This document shows positions 7,699-15,551 of a stretch of 31,002 nucleotides of DNA, piece after piece (positions within the stretch are counted from its first letter, which is position 1; every line of letters begins with the position of its first letter). The stretch lies in the NCBI GenBank assembly GCA_964021645.1, contig CAXIAD010000030.1, forward strand, positions 1 to 31,002, written 5' to 3'. A model generated the notes under the pieces. The model was not told the DNA's origin. It did not search any database and was given only the letters and a program-made list of their open reading frames with translations. A program made the position numbers and the translations under genes. Origin of the DNA: CANLDA01 sp964021645 (GTDB lineage: Bacteria; Pseudomonadota; Alphaproteobacteria; Rhodobacterales; Rhodobacteraceae).

Positions 7699-7908
7699 TT
7701 ACGCCCCAATCGCCGCCTGCAATTCTGCGCGAAAAACCCATTCATCCAAATTGTATTCGCGACACGCATCAATCACCGTGTGAAACGGACCAACCATACA
7801 GCCGACACATAGCATCCGGTGGCGCAGGAAAACCGTGATGGTTTCTGGCCATAGGGTCATCAGCGTATCCAGCGCCATATCAGGATCATCTAACGTAGGG
7901 TGTCTCAT
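7699..7908 (-). CDS. DUF1858 small redox-disulfide protein
   Basis: 69 residues matching the DUF1858 / hybrid-cluster-protein-associated redox disulfide family. It starts with a short amphipathic N-terminus (TLDTLMTLWPET-like), followed by RHRMLCVGCMVG with the CxxC pair and a C-terminal helix VIDACREYNLDEW. The family is repeatedly found near hcp, nor and other nitrosative-stress genes, and the same domain forms the N-terminus of ScdA/RIC-type iron-sulfur repair proteins. AAGGAG sits 8 nt before the ATG at 7908. It is divergent from norC and shares the promoter region containing the NnrR-like palindrome, whose centre is about 60 bp upstream of this ATG; co-expression with NO reductase is likely. 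A role in protecting or repairing a metal centre under NO is inference. Confidence 0.85.
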   Translation of the reverse strand: MRHPTLDDPDMALDTLMTLWPETITVFLRHRMLCVGCMVGPFHTVIDACREYNLDEWVFRAELQAAIGA

Positions 7909-7960
7909 AAGGCGGACTCCTTATTTGTAGGTCATTCTAGCCGCCCAATCGGTACAGACG

Positions 7961-7974
7961 TTGTGCAAGCGCAA
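7961..7974. promoter_or_regulatory. NnrR/Dnr (CRP-FNR family) binding site in the DUF1858-norC divergent promoter
   Basis: TTGTGCAAGCGCAA fits the TTG-N8-CAA form of the family and matches the NnrR-type TTGCG-N4-CGCAA at all but one base. A class II position (-41.5) would put the norC transcript start near 8009, 27 nt before its ATG, and a divergent start near 7926, 18 nt before the DUF1858 ATG; both are plausible. It overlaps a second perfect dyad, CGCAAACTTTGCG, at 7970-7982. Confidence 0.75.
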
Positions 7975-8035
7975 ACTTTGCGTTGGCGACACCTGTTACT
8001 GCCTGATCCATGACAAGCAAATGGAGGACAAAGGG

Positions 8036-8488
8036 ATGGCCGAAATCCTGACAAAGTCACGGGCGCGCAACATCTTTTACGCAGGGTCGCTATTTTTCGT
8101 GATCATCTTTGTCGTGCTGAGCGTGCATTCGCACCGCTATGTGGTGAGCACGTCAACCGCCGGCATGCCGCTAAGCGATGAGGTCCGGCAGGGCAAACAT
8201 ATCTGGGAACGACATTCCTGCATCAACTGCCACACGCTGCACGGAGAAGGCGCGTATTTCGCCCCGGAATTGGGCAATGTGATGACCCGCTGGGGTGTTG
8301 AAGACGATGCCGAGGCCGCAGCAGACGTATTGGGAAGCTGGATGGAAGGCCAACCCAGCGGCATCGAGGGGCGTCGCCAGATGCCCTATTACGAGCTGAC
8401 GGCAGACGAAGTACGCGCATTGGCTGAATTCCTGCGCTGGGCCGATCAAACCGACACCCAAGGCTGGCCACCCAATGATGCTGGTTAA
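8036..8488 (+). CDS. norC: Nitric oxide reductase subunit C (cytochrome c)
   Basis: 150 residues. One N-terminal membrane anchor (about residues 13-32, FYAGSLFFVIIF...) is followed by a periplasmic mono-heme c domain with CINCH (Cys62, Cys65, His66) and a downstream Met in RRQMPYY as the expected sixth ligand. It passes electrons from periplasmic cytochrome c or cupredoxin to NorB during reduction of NO to N2O. The start at 8036 (MAEILTKSRAR) is chosen because GGAGG lies 8 nt upstream and the N-terminus matches NorC; the frame is open further upstream, across the promoter. It is the first gene of norCBQD plus two small genes. Confidence 0.96.
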   Translation: MAEILTKSRARNIFYAGSLFFVIIFVVLSVHSHRYVVSTSTAGMPLSDEVRQGKHIWERHSCINCHTLHGEGAYFAPELGNVMTRWGVEDDAEAAADVLGSWMEGQPSGIEGRRQMPYYELTADEVRALAEFLRWADQTDTQGWPPNDAG

Positions 8489-8557
8489 GGAGGAAAGACG
8501 CGATCCGAAAACTGCAAACCGGTTCTCGGAGCAAATTGCGCGAAAAGGAAAATCATC

Positions 8558-9898
8558 ATGAAATATCAATCTCAAAAAGTCGCATATGCCTACTTTTTAT
8601 GCGCGATGGCCCTCTTTGCCGTTCAGGTATTGGGCGGGCTTCTTGCCGGGTGGATCTATGTGTCACCCAATTTTCTGTCGGAGCTATTACCGTTTAATAT
8701 CATCCGAATGATCCACACGAACGCGCTGATCGTCTGGCTGTTGCTGGGCTTTTTCGGGGCGGCCTATTTTCTGGTGCCCGAGGAATCCGAGCGCGAACTA
8801 TACTCGGTCAAGCTGGCCTATATTCAGCTGGCCATTTTGATGATCGGCACCTTGGGCGCTGTGGGTTCGTATCTGGTTGGCATCCACGGGGGACGCGAGT
8901 TTCTTGAGCAACCGCTATGGGTGAAACTTGGCATTCTCGTCGCCGCGCTCATCTTTTTGTTCAACATTTCGATGACCGTTCTGGCGGGCAAGAAAACAGC
9001 GATCACCAATGTGCTTTTGATGGGGCTTTGGTTGTTGTCGCTGCTTTGGGTTTTTGCCTTTATCAACCCTGACAACTTGTCTTTGGACAAGATGTACTGG
9101 TGGTTTGTGGTGCATTTGTGGGTCGAGGCCACTTGGGAATTGGTCATGGCGGCGATCCTAGCGTTTCTGCTGCTAAAGCTGACAGGTGTGGACCGTGAAG
9201 TTGTGGAAAAATGGCTCTATGTGATTGTGGCCACTGCGTTGTTCTCGGGCATTCTTGGGACTGGGCACCATTTCTATTGGATCGGTCTGCCCGGATATTG
9301 GCAGTGGATTGGGTCAATCTTCTCCGCGTTTGAGGTTATCCCGTTCTTCTTGATGATGTCGTTTGCCTTTGTCATGGTTTGGAAAGGGCGTCGTAATCAC
9401 CCCAACAAGGCCGCCTTGCTTTGGTCTTTGGGTTCATCAACCGTGGCGTTTTTTGGCGCGGGTGTTTGGGGGTTTCTGCATACATTCCATGGGGTTAACT
9501 TTTACTCACACGGAACGCAGATCACCGCAGCACATGGTCACCTTGCCTTTTACGGGGCCTATGTGGCGATGAACCTTGCGATCATCACCTATGCGATGCC
9601 GATCCTGCGTCAGCGTGATCCATACAATCAGGTTCTGAACATGGGATCGTTTTGGCTAATGACGGGTGGCATGGCATTCATGACATTTGTGTTGACCTTT
9701 GCGGGCACCATCCAGACCCACATGCAGCGTGTGGTTGGCGACTATTTCATGGACGTACAAGAAAGCCTGTCGATCTTTTATCTCATGCGCTTTGGTGCTG
9801 GGGCCTGTGTTGTGATCGGCGCACTATTGTTCGTGTATTCCATGTTGGTTGTGCGCAATCGCGAGGTCATTGAACCTGCCCCTGTGGCCGGAGAGTGA
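8558..9898 (+). CDS. norB: Nitric oxide reductase subunit B
   Basis: 446 residues with about 12 membrane helices, the heme-copper-oxidase-like catalytic subunit of cNOR. It binds heme b, heme b3 and non-heme FeB. Visible ligand motifs are IRMIHTNALIVW (low-spin heme His), VHLWVEATWE and GTGHHFYW (FeB His residues, with the acidic residues of the NO-reductase site) and AAHGHLAFYG (heme b3 and b ligands). The length suits a cytochrome-c-dependent enzyme rather than the longer quinol-dependent qNor, in agreement with the adjacent norC. AAAAGGAAAA precedes the ATG. It reduces 2 NO to N2O in the inner membrane. Confidence 0.97.
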   Translation: MKYQSQKVAYAYFLCAMALFAVQVLGGLLAGWIYVSPNFLSELLPFNIIRMIHTNALIVWLLLGFFGAAYFLVPEESERELYSVKLAYIQLAILMIGTLGAVGSYLVGIHGGREFLEQPLWVKLGILVAALIFLFNISMTVLAGKKTAITNVLLMGLWLLSLLWVFAFINPDNLSLDKMYWWFVVHLWVEATWELVMAAILAFLLLKLTGVDREVVEKWLYVIVATALFSGILGTGHHFYWIGLPGYWQWIGSIFSAFEVIPFFLMMSFAFVMVWKGRRNHPNKAALLWSLGSSTVAFFGAGVWGFLHTFHGVNFYSHGTQITAAHGHLAFYGAYVAMNLAIITYAMPILRQRDPYNQVLNMGSFWLMTGGMAFMTFVLTFAGTIQTHMQRVVGDYFMDVQESLSIFYLMRFGAGACVVIGALLFVYSMLVVRNREVIEPAPVAGE

Positions 9899-9900
9899 TC

Positions 9901-10698
9901 ATGAATGACATGACCCATCGACAAGCAGTGCCACATTACCATCCAAGTGGACAGGAATGTGTGCTGTTTGAGACGGCTCAAGCCAACCGTTTGCCCCTTC
10001 TTTTGAAGGGGCCGACGGGCTGCGGCAAGACCCGCTTTGTTGAACATATGGCGGCGAAAACCGGTCAGAAATTATACACTGTTGCCTGCCATGATGACCT
10101 GTCGGCGGCAGATCTGATCGGGCGTTATTTACTAAAGGGAGGCGAGACCGTTTGGGTCGATGGCCCCTTGACGCGGGCGGTGCGCGAGGGCGCGATTTGC
10201 TATCTGGATGAGGTGGTAGAGGCACGCAAAGACGTTACTGTGGTGTTGCATCCGCTGACGGATAACCGGCGCACGCTGATGATTGATCGCACCGCAGAAG
10301 AGTTGCAGGCCCCCGAGGGGTTTATGTTGGTCGCCTCTTATAACCCCGGTTATCAAAACGTGCTGAAGCGGATGAAGCCCTCTACGCGGCAGCGGTTTTT
10401 GTCGATCAACTTCGATTTTCCAACCGCAGAGATTGAAACAACCGTTGTCGCCCAAGAGAGCGGCATCGACATGGCGCGGGCGGCTGGGTTGGTGCGGCTG
10501 GGCGGGGCGATACGCAAGCTGTCGGGCATGGATCTTGAGGAAGGCGTGTCCACACGTTTGCTGATTTATGCGGCAACATTGATTACTAGCGGCGTGGCCT
10601 TTGATACCGCCATCGAGGCGGCAGTGACACAGCCGCTAAGTGATGATCCTGACATACAACAAGCGCTGCGCGATCTCGTCGCCGCAACATTCGGGTAG
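9901..10698 (+). CDS. norQ: NorQ/CbbQ-family MoxR AAA+ ATPase
   Basis: 265 residues of the CbbQ/NirQ/NorQ/GpvN type. Walker A is GPTGCGKT (about residues 37-44) and Walker B lies in ICYLDEV (about residue 100), with PSTRQRF as the arginine-finger region and a C-terminal CbbQ-type helical domain. With NorD it forms a chaperone pair needed to activate NO reductase, probably by inserting the FeB iron. ATG 9901 is taken as the start because GGAGAG lies 5 nt before it; a GTG at 9895 overlapping the norB stop is the alternative and adds two residues. Confidence 0.95.
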   Translation: MNDMTHRQAVPHYHPSGQECVLFETAQANRLPLLLKGPTGCGKTRFVEHMAAKTGQKLYTVACHDDLSAADLIGRYLLKGGETVWVDGPLTRAVREGAICYLDEVVEARKDVTVVLHPLTDNRRTLMIDRTAEELQAPEGFMLVASYNPGYQNVLKRMKPSTRQRFLSINFDFPTAEIETTVVAQESGIDMARAAGLVRLGGAIRKLSGMDLEEGVSTRLLIYAATLITSGVAFDTAIEAAVTQPLSDDPDIQQALRDLVAATFG

Positions 10699-10704
10699 GC
10701 GGAC

Positions 10705-12597
10705 ATGGACCTGCGCCCCCTTGATCTGATGGAGCCGGAGGAAACTGTTGGCAAGCTGTGGCATGACATGGCCGAGGGGATGGGGGCCGGTGTTCACCAT
10801 CCGGGTGCCGCAGTTGCGCTAGCTGATGTGCGCACCAGTTTGGGAGTGTTATTTCGCGCCCTCGGGGGAGCAGCCGGAGTTGAGTTGTTAGAAGCCCCGG
10901 CCCAATTGGTACAACACCAACGATCCCTGCGTCGCCGTGTGGCTGTGGAGCGTGACAAAATCCAAATCGCCAGCTTTGACGGCAATGGGTTGCGCTTGCC
11001 TACGGTAATGGATTGTTTTGCCGATCCGGCGCTAAACCGTGCTGCCTATTTCTGGCTAACAGCGGTGGCCGCCTGCACTGATGTTGAGGCCATGGCGTTA
11101 CCGCATTCGGGCCTTGATCCCTATGAGTTTGATAAGGCCCAGATCGCGGCGAATGCCCAGTCAAGCGCGCGGGCATATGCGCGTTGTCTTGGGCTGCAAA
11201 GCGCATATGCTGAAATGACTGGGTTGATTTTGGCAGGCCGTCCACAGTTGGCGTTACCCTCAGCAGAGGCCGCGATTGAGCGGTCCATTTGCCAGCAACT
11301 AAACGGTGAAACTGCCGAGGTGCCTATCGGTGCGCCGCAAAAATATACCCCGTTTCGGCCCGTGCCGATCTGGCTACGCTTTGCCAGTTTTGTTTCGGGA
11401 GACGTCGCCGCCGAGGCCAGCGAAACCGACGGCCCACCCCCAAGCGCAACAGTGACAAAACGCAAGCTGGGACTGCGCAAAGATCGGGGTGAGGCCAACC
11501 GCAAGGACAGCTTTATCATGCACCGGTTTGAATCGATCCTGTCATGGGTGGAATCGATGAACCTGAACCGGTCTGTTGACGATGATGATGACGAAAACGC
11601 CCAAAAGGCGGCGGATGATCAGGATGACATCACGCTATCAAAGGTGGATAAACGCGCAGCGACGCGGTTGCGATTGCACCTTGATCTATCCCCAGCTGAT
11701 GCCGATCACGAAGCGTTGGCAAGCGAATTCACCTACCCCGAATGGAACCATCAAAGCCGCAGCTATATGCAAGACCATTGTCGTGTGCTGGAGGCCCCCC
11801 CGCAAGAAACCGATGAGTTGTTCAAGCCTGATCAAAAACGTATCCGCGAGGTGCGCCGTCAGTTTGAGGCATTGCGCCCACGCCGTATTTTGCGCCCGCG
11901 TCAGATTGACGGGCCGGAATTGGATCTAGATGCGTTGATCGCCAGCCGCGCCGAAATTGCCGCAACAGGGCATGGCAGTGACCGGATTTGGCAGGCCTCT
12001 CGTCAAATAGAGCGTGATCTGGCGGTCGCATTTTTGATCGACACCTCACGCTCAACCGAGGCCGCAGTTGGGGATACGTCGGTCATTGGTGTTGCACGTG
12101 ATACGCTGGCTGCCCTGTCGGGGGGGATTGATGCCGCGGGGGACAGGTTTGGTATTTGGGGGTTTTCATCGCTGCGTAGAGAGCGCGTATTCTTAACCCG
12201 CTGCAAAGGGTTTGACGATGCGATGTCGCCTGAAGTTACCCGCAATATCGGCGCATTACGTCCCAGCCATTACACCCGCCTAGGCACAGCCATCCGCCAC
12301 GTCAGCGCGCAATTGGCCACCGAGACAGCCGCGCGCAAGCTGTTGATTGTTCTGACAGATGGCAAGCCCAATGATCTGGACCACTACGAAGGGCAACATG
12401 GCATCGAGGACAGCCACATGGCCGTGCGCGAGGCGCGAAATGCCCATCAAACCCTGCACGGGGTGATCATCGACGAAGACGGTCAGGACTGGTTCACCCG
12501 CATTTTCGGCCGGGGTGGTTTTTCGTTACTGCCCAACCCGGAGCGTTTGACCCGCGCCCTGCCAGACATCTACCGACAACTCACACAGGAGATATAA
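10705..12597 (+). CDS. norD: NorD, VWA-domain activation protein
   Basis: 630 residues. The N-terminal half is largely helical and specific to NorD/CbbO proteins. A very acidic linker (SVDDDDDENAQKAADDQDD, about residues 290-310) precedes a C-terminal von Willebrand A domain. The metal-ion site is FLIDTSRS (Asp446, Ser448, Ser450), followed by LTDGKPNDLDHYEG. NorD is the VWA partner of the NorQ ATPase and is required for functional NO reductase. It follows norQ after 6 bp, and the next ORF starts 2 bp after its stop, so they form one transcription unit. Confidence 0.95.
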   Translation: MDLRPLDLMEPEETVGKLWHDMAEGMGAGVHHPGAAVALADVRTSLGVLFRALGGAAGVELLEAPAQLVQHQRSLRRRVAVERDKIQIASFDGNGLRLPTVMDCFADPALNRAAYFWLTAVAACTDVEAMALPHSGLDPYEFDKAQIAANAQSSARAYARCLGLQSAYAEMTGLILAGRPQLALPSAEAAIERSICQQLNGETAEVPIGAPQKYTPFRPVPIWLRFASFVSGDVAAEASETDGPPPSATVTKRKLGLRKDRGEANRKDSFIMHRFESILSWVESMNLNRSVDDDDDENAQKAADDQDDITLSKVDKRAATRLRLHLDLSPADADHEALASEFTYPEWNHQSRSYMQDHCRVLEAPPQETDELFKPDQKRIREVRRQFEALRPRRILRPRQIDGPELDLDALIASRAEIAATGHGSDRIWQASRQIERDLAVAFLIDTSRSTEAAVGDTSVIGVARDTLAALSGGIDAAGDRFGIWGFSSLRRERVFLTRCKGFDDAMSPEVTRNIGALRPSHYTRLGTAIRHVSAQLATETAARKLLIVLTDGKPNDLDHYEGQHGIEDSHMAVREARNAHQTLHGVIIDEDGQDWFTRIFGRGGFSLLPNPERLTRALPDIYRQLTQEI

Positions 12598-12598
12598 T

Positions 12599-12775
12599 AT
12601 GCTACGGTTTTGGACATTTTGCGCGCTTGCCCTGCCCTTTCCCGCCCTTGCGGAGGCATTTGATAGGCCAATCCCGCAAGCGCAATCTGCCACCGCGGAA
12701 TATTGGTTCGCCGGAGCCTCTATTTTGCTGATTGCGGCATTGGTCGTGGTCTCGAGGGTGATTTCGAAGCGATGA
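12599..12775 (+). CDS. Small exported single-span protein in the nor operon (58 aa)
   Basis: ATG at 12599 lies one base after the norD stop, and GGAG is 6 nt upstream within norD. The 58-residue product has a signal peptide (MLRFWTFCALALPFPALA, likely cut before EAFDRP), a short periplasmic stretch and a C-terminal membrane helix (ASILLIAALVVVSRVI) ending in SKR. Its stop overlaps the next start as ATGA. Correct spacing, a signal peptide and coupling on both sides support it as a real gene, although it is under 60 codons and easily missed by annotation. I know no named family; it resembles the small membrane proteins that often follow norD (norE/norF region), by position only. Confidence 0.75.
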   Translation: MLRFWTFCALALPFPALAEAFDRPIPQAQSATAEYWFAGASILLIAALVVVSRVISKR

Positions 12776-12999
12776 CACGGGAGGGATGGTCAACGCGCAC
12801 CATCGCGGCTGTTTTGTACCCGTTTGGTGCCGGAGCCATGGCGGTTAACGTCTTTTTCGCGTCGTTGATCGGTAGCTGGGTTGGGCTGCCTGTGTTGTCG
12901 GCATTTTGGTCCGCGGCGATTGGCGCGCTGATTGGCATTCCGGCGACATGGGCCTTTGCGCGCCATATCCGGCATTTGATGGACAAAGCCGAGCAGTGA
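12772..12999 (+). CDS. Small two-helix membrane protein, NorF-like by position (75 aa)
   Basis: 75 residues from ATG 12772, which overlaps the previous stop by 4 bp. The same frame is open further upstream, but the coupled ATG is the better start. Two hydrophobic helices (about 10-33 with AVLYPFGAGAMAVNVFFASLI, and 38-62 with AFWSAAIGALIGIPATWAF) are followed by a short basic/acidic tail RHIRHLMDKAEQ. Paracoccus norF encodes a small membrane protein of similar size at the end of norCBQDEF. I cannot claim homology by eye, so no symbol is given. A COX3-like norE is absent. Likely role: assembly or stability of NO reductase (inference from operon). Confidence 0.75.
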   Translation: MTREGWSTRTIAAVLYPFGAGAMAVNVFFASLIGSWVGLPVLSAFWSAAIGALIGIPATWAFARHIRHLMDKAEQ

Positions 13000-13019
13000 A
13001 AAGTGGCGATTGCTCTGAG

Positions 13020-13036
13020 GGGCATTCTCGATGCCC
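13020..13036 (+). terminator. Hairpin after the nor operon
   Basis: A perfect 6-bp stem GGGCAT/ATGCCC with a 5-nt loop starts 21 bp after the last nor ORF. There is no U-tract, so termination here would be inefficient or Rho-assisted. Confidence 0.35.
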
Positions 13037-13109
13037 AACTAGGATGAATCATCGCGGGACTGTACAGATTTCAACCGTAACGGCGCGCATCAGACGGGAT
13101 GTTATGAGG

Positions 13110-14000
13110 CTAATCCCGCCTCAGCTCTGCTGCCAGAAAATCATAGACCAAACGCATGCGACGGCTTGTTGATAGCTCTCTGTGTGCCACGAGCCAGATC
13201 GGGAAAACCAGCGGCGCCAGATCGGGCAAAACCCGCCGCACAATAGGGTCGGCATCGCCGATATGGGCATCAAGCACACCAATCGCGGCCCCTTGGCGCA
13301 CCAGCTCCCACATCACCAAATAGCTTTCGGTAAGCAGGGGGAAATTTGCCTCCGTTAGGCCCAGTCCAAGCGTGTTGAGCCCCTGCAACATCATGCCCCC
13401 ATGATCCATATTCACAAAGTCCGCATGGCGTAGATCACCGGGTTTGGTTGGGGTGCCGATCGACGCAATATATTCCGGGGTCGCATACAGCGCCGCATCC
13501 GCATCACCGATCTTTTTGGCAATCAGGGTCGGCTCTGTTGGTCGAAAGTTGCGGATCGCAATGTCGGCCTCGCGTCGACGCAAATCGCTGGCATGATTGG
13601 CGACGACAATTTCAACCTGAATGCCCGGTTCCTGCCTACGCAATTTGGCGATGATCGGCGGAAGCAGCACGGCGGCATAGGTTTCACTGGCTGAAATGCT
13701 GATCGTCCCTTCCAGGGCCTGAGATTGACCAAGGGCGGTCAACGAAACTCTGCCAGCGGCCTCGCCCATATCGCGCACATGATCCAGCAGTTCCAAGCCG
13801 CTTGGGGTTAATTTCAGGCCCCTGCCGACCCGTTCAAACAGCACGATGCCCAATTCTTGTTCCAACCCGTCGACCTGACGGCCAAGGGTCGGTTGCGCCA
13901 TGCCCAATGCCCGCGCCGCTGCTGACAAAGAGCCTTCCTCAGCGGTGACCAAAAAGGCCCTCGCTTTGTTCCAATCAAATTTCACTGCGCGCCAATCCAT
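13110..14000 (-). CDS. LysR-family transcriptional regulator
   Basis: About 296 residues from ATG 14000 (MDWRAVKFDW). The frame is open back to a TTG at 14084 with ATGs at 14075, 14042 and 14012, but family N-termini begin close to FDWNKARAFL, so the short start is preferred. The winged HTH is EGSLSAAARALGMAQPTLGRQVDGLE, and the effector domain follows (LEGTISISASETYAAVLLPPI...). It is divergent from the reductase at 14102 and most likely controls that gene and itself. A perfect 12-bp palindrome, GATATGCATATC (14004-14015), lies right at its start. The effector is unknown. Confidence 0.9.
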   Translation of the reverse strand: MDWRAVKFDWNKARAFLVTAEEGSLSAAARALGMAQPTLGRQVDGLEQELGIVLFERVGRGLKLTPSGLELLDHVRDMGEAAGRVSLTALGQSQALEGTISISASETYAAVLLPPIIAKLRRQEPGIQVEIVVANHASDLRRREADIAIRNFRPTEPTLIAKKIGDADAALYATPEYIASIGTPTKPGDLRHADFVNMDHGGMMLQGLNTLGLGLTEANFPLLTESYLVMWELVRQGAAIGVLDAHIGDADPIVRRVLPDLAPLVFPIWLVAHRELSTSRRMRLVYDFLAAELRRD

Positions 14001-14101
14001 GCAGATATGCATATCAAAATACAGGATTTGGTCAATTCGCATAAACGTCCCCGCAGGATAAACCGCCGACAACATCACACCCAATATGGAATGGATCCAA
14101 T

Positions 14102-14830
14102 ATGACCACCCTCATCATCGGCGCAAGCGGGGCAACTGGCCGTCTGGTTGTCGCCGAATTATTAGCCCGCGGTCAAACGGTGAAAATCGTCGTAAGATCA
14201 AGTAAAACCCTGCCGGAGACCATCAGAAACCACATCAATTTGACCGTGATCAAGGCAAGCATTTTGGACCTGAGTGATGCGGAGATGGTGACGCTGGTGA
14301 AGGGGTGCCGGGCGGTGGTGTCTTGCTTGGGGCACAACATGTCTTTTAAGGGAATATTTGGCGGGCCACGCCGTTTGGTTACCGATGCAACACGCCGTAT
14401 ATGCGATGCAATCCGGGTAAATGATCCCGAAAACAAGGTGAAATTCCTATTGATGAACACCACAGGCAACCGTAATCGTGACCTTGATGAGAAAATATCC
14501 TTTGGGCAAAAATGCGTGATTGGCCTTCTTCGATTGGTGCTTCCGCCGCATGTGGATAACGAAGAGGCCGCGGATTATTTGCGGACACAAGTGGGCCAAA
14601 ACAACCCTGTGATTGAATGGGTCGCCGTGCGTCCAGACGGGTTGCTAAATGAAGCCGAAGTTTCGGATTACGAAATCTATCCATCCCCGACGCGATGTGC
14701 GATTTTTGATGCAGGAACTACCAGCCGCATCAATGTCGCCCATTTTATGGCTGTGCTGATCAACAGCCAAAGCACATGGGAAATCTGGCGCGGCAAGATG
14801 CCGGTGATTTACAACAAAGAAACGTCGTGA
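14102..14830 (+). CDS. NAD(P)-binding SDR/NmrA-like protein
   Basis: 242 residues with an N-terminal Rossmann dinucleotide motif GASGATGRLV (residues 7-16) and a basic VVRSSK after strand 2 that would suit NADP. This is an atypical/extended SDR of the NAD(P)H-binding (NmrA-like, BLVRB-like) group: VVSCLGHNMS follows strand 4 and there is no clear YxxxK in the usual place. Such proteins act as flavin/quinone reductases or redox sensors; the substrate cannot be told. ATG 14102 sits in the second copy of a CCAATATG direct repeat (first copy 12 bp upstream). Divergent from LysR, which is probably its regulator. Confidence 0.8.
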   Translation: MTTLIIGASGATGRLVVAELLARGQTVKIVVRSSKTLPETIRNHINLTVIKASILDLSDAEMVTLVKGCRAVVSCLGHNMSFKGIFGGPRRLVTDATRRICDAIRVNDPENKVKFLLMNTTGNRNRDLDEKISFGQKCVIGLLRLVLPPHVDNEEAADYLRTQVGQNNPVIEWVAVRPDGLLNEAEVSDYEIYPSPTRCAIFDAGTTSRINVAHFMAVLINSQSTWEIWRGKMPVIYNKETS

Positions 14831-14839
14831 GGCGATAAG

Positions 14840-15457
14840 TCAGGAGCGATGGCGATCAAGGAAAGCGTCTTTTTCCGCTTGGCTTGGGGCCTCGCCTGCG
14901 AATATTTCCACATAGCGGCACCCCGCAATTGCCCGTTGGTAACGTGGCTCGGACATGTGCATGGAGTAGTATCCTGTCTGGGTCAATATCGCCGTCAATG
15001 CACGGTAATGGGCATCTTCGCCTGACCTGCCAAACCGTTCAAAAACCTCGATCACGGCGGTCAGGCGGGCGTCGTCGGACGCCTCCACCAAGGCCTGTAG
15101 TTTCGCATCACTACGTGCCCAATTTCGGATCGCCAGATCAAGCGGTGCATCAAAGAGGTCATAGTCGATCCAGCAATCAACCAGATTAAACAGCGCCGCA
15201 CACAGGGTCGTTGCCGGGGCAGCACAGCGTTGCAGCATGATGCCGGTATTGCGGGTCTGCCAGATATCAATAATGGCGCTGTGCAGTTCAGACAAGTCTT
15301 TGAAGTGCCAGTAAAATCCGGTGCGTGTGAGGTTCAGTTTTTTGGCAAGGGGCATGATTTTGACCGCCTCGATACCATCGGCAACGAATAGGTCAAAGGC
15401 GGCGTCTAGCCATAGCTGCCGGGTTGCGCGCGTTCGGAGTATCGGGGCCTTGCTCAT
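14840..15457 (-). CDS. TetR-family repressor
   Basis: 205 residues. The N-terminal HTH is AAFDLFVADGIEAVKIMPLAKKLNLTRTGFYWHFKDLSEL, with the TGFYWHF signature of TetR recognition helices, and a ligand/dimerisation domain follows. It is divergent from the OYE-type oxidoreductase, with two TGACA/TGTCA palindromes in the 94-bp gap. A promoter with a perfect TTGACA, a 17-bp spacer and TATAGA places transcription at about the ATG itself (leaderless mRNA possible), and one operator covers its -35, so autorepression is likely. The presumed ligand is a substrate or intermediate of the divergent operon. Confidence 0.92.
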   Translation of the reverse strand: MSKAPILRTRATRQLWLDAAFDLFVADGIEAVKIMPLAKKLNLTRTGFYWHFKDLSELHSAIIDIWQTRNTGIMLQRCAAPATTLCAALFNLVDCWIDYDLFDAPLDLAIRNWARSDAKLQALVEASDDARLTAVIEVFERFGRSGEDAHYRALTAILTQTGYYSMHMSEPRYQRAIAGCRYVEIFAGEAPSQAEKDAFLDRHRS

Positions 15458-15462
15458 GCTGT

Positions 15463-15491
15463 TCTATAAAATTACTTGACAGGAGTGTCAA
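15463..15491 (-). promoter_or_regulatory. tetR promoter
   Basis: On the minus strand: -35 TTGACA (15491-15486), 17-bp spacer, -10 TATAGA (15468-15463). The predicted start is about 15456-15457, which is the first base of the tetR ATG. Confidence 0.65.
15476..15491. promoter_or_regulatory. TetR operator 1 (palindrome)
   Basis: TTGACA-GGAG-TGTCAA, a perfect inverted repeat overlapping the tetR -35 box. It shares the TGACA half-site with operator 2; the centres are 33 bp apart, about three helical turns. Confidence 0.75.
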
Positions 15492-15507
15492 TTGGCGGAA
15501 AAACATA

Positions 15508-15525
15508 CCTGACATATATGTCAGG
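15508..15525. promoter_or_regulatory. TetR operator 2 (palindrome)
   Basis: CCTGACATATATGTCAGG, a perfect 18-bp palindrome 26 bp before the oxidoreductase ATG. It covers the best -10 candidate for that gene (TATATG 15515-15520, 17 bp after TTGGCG 15492-15497), so binding would block transcription. Confidence 0.8.
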
Positions 15526-15551
15526 AAACTCGCTTCGCAAAGGATGCCCTC

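Noticed and set aside
12703..12771. Upstream extension of the 75-residue membrane protein
   Set aside because: The extension overlaps the 58-residue gene in a different frame; the coupled ATG at 12772 fits better.
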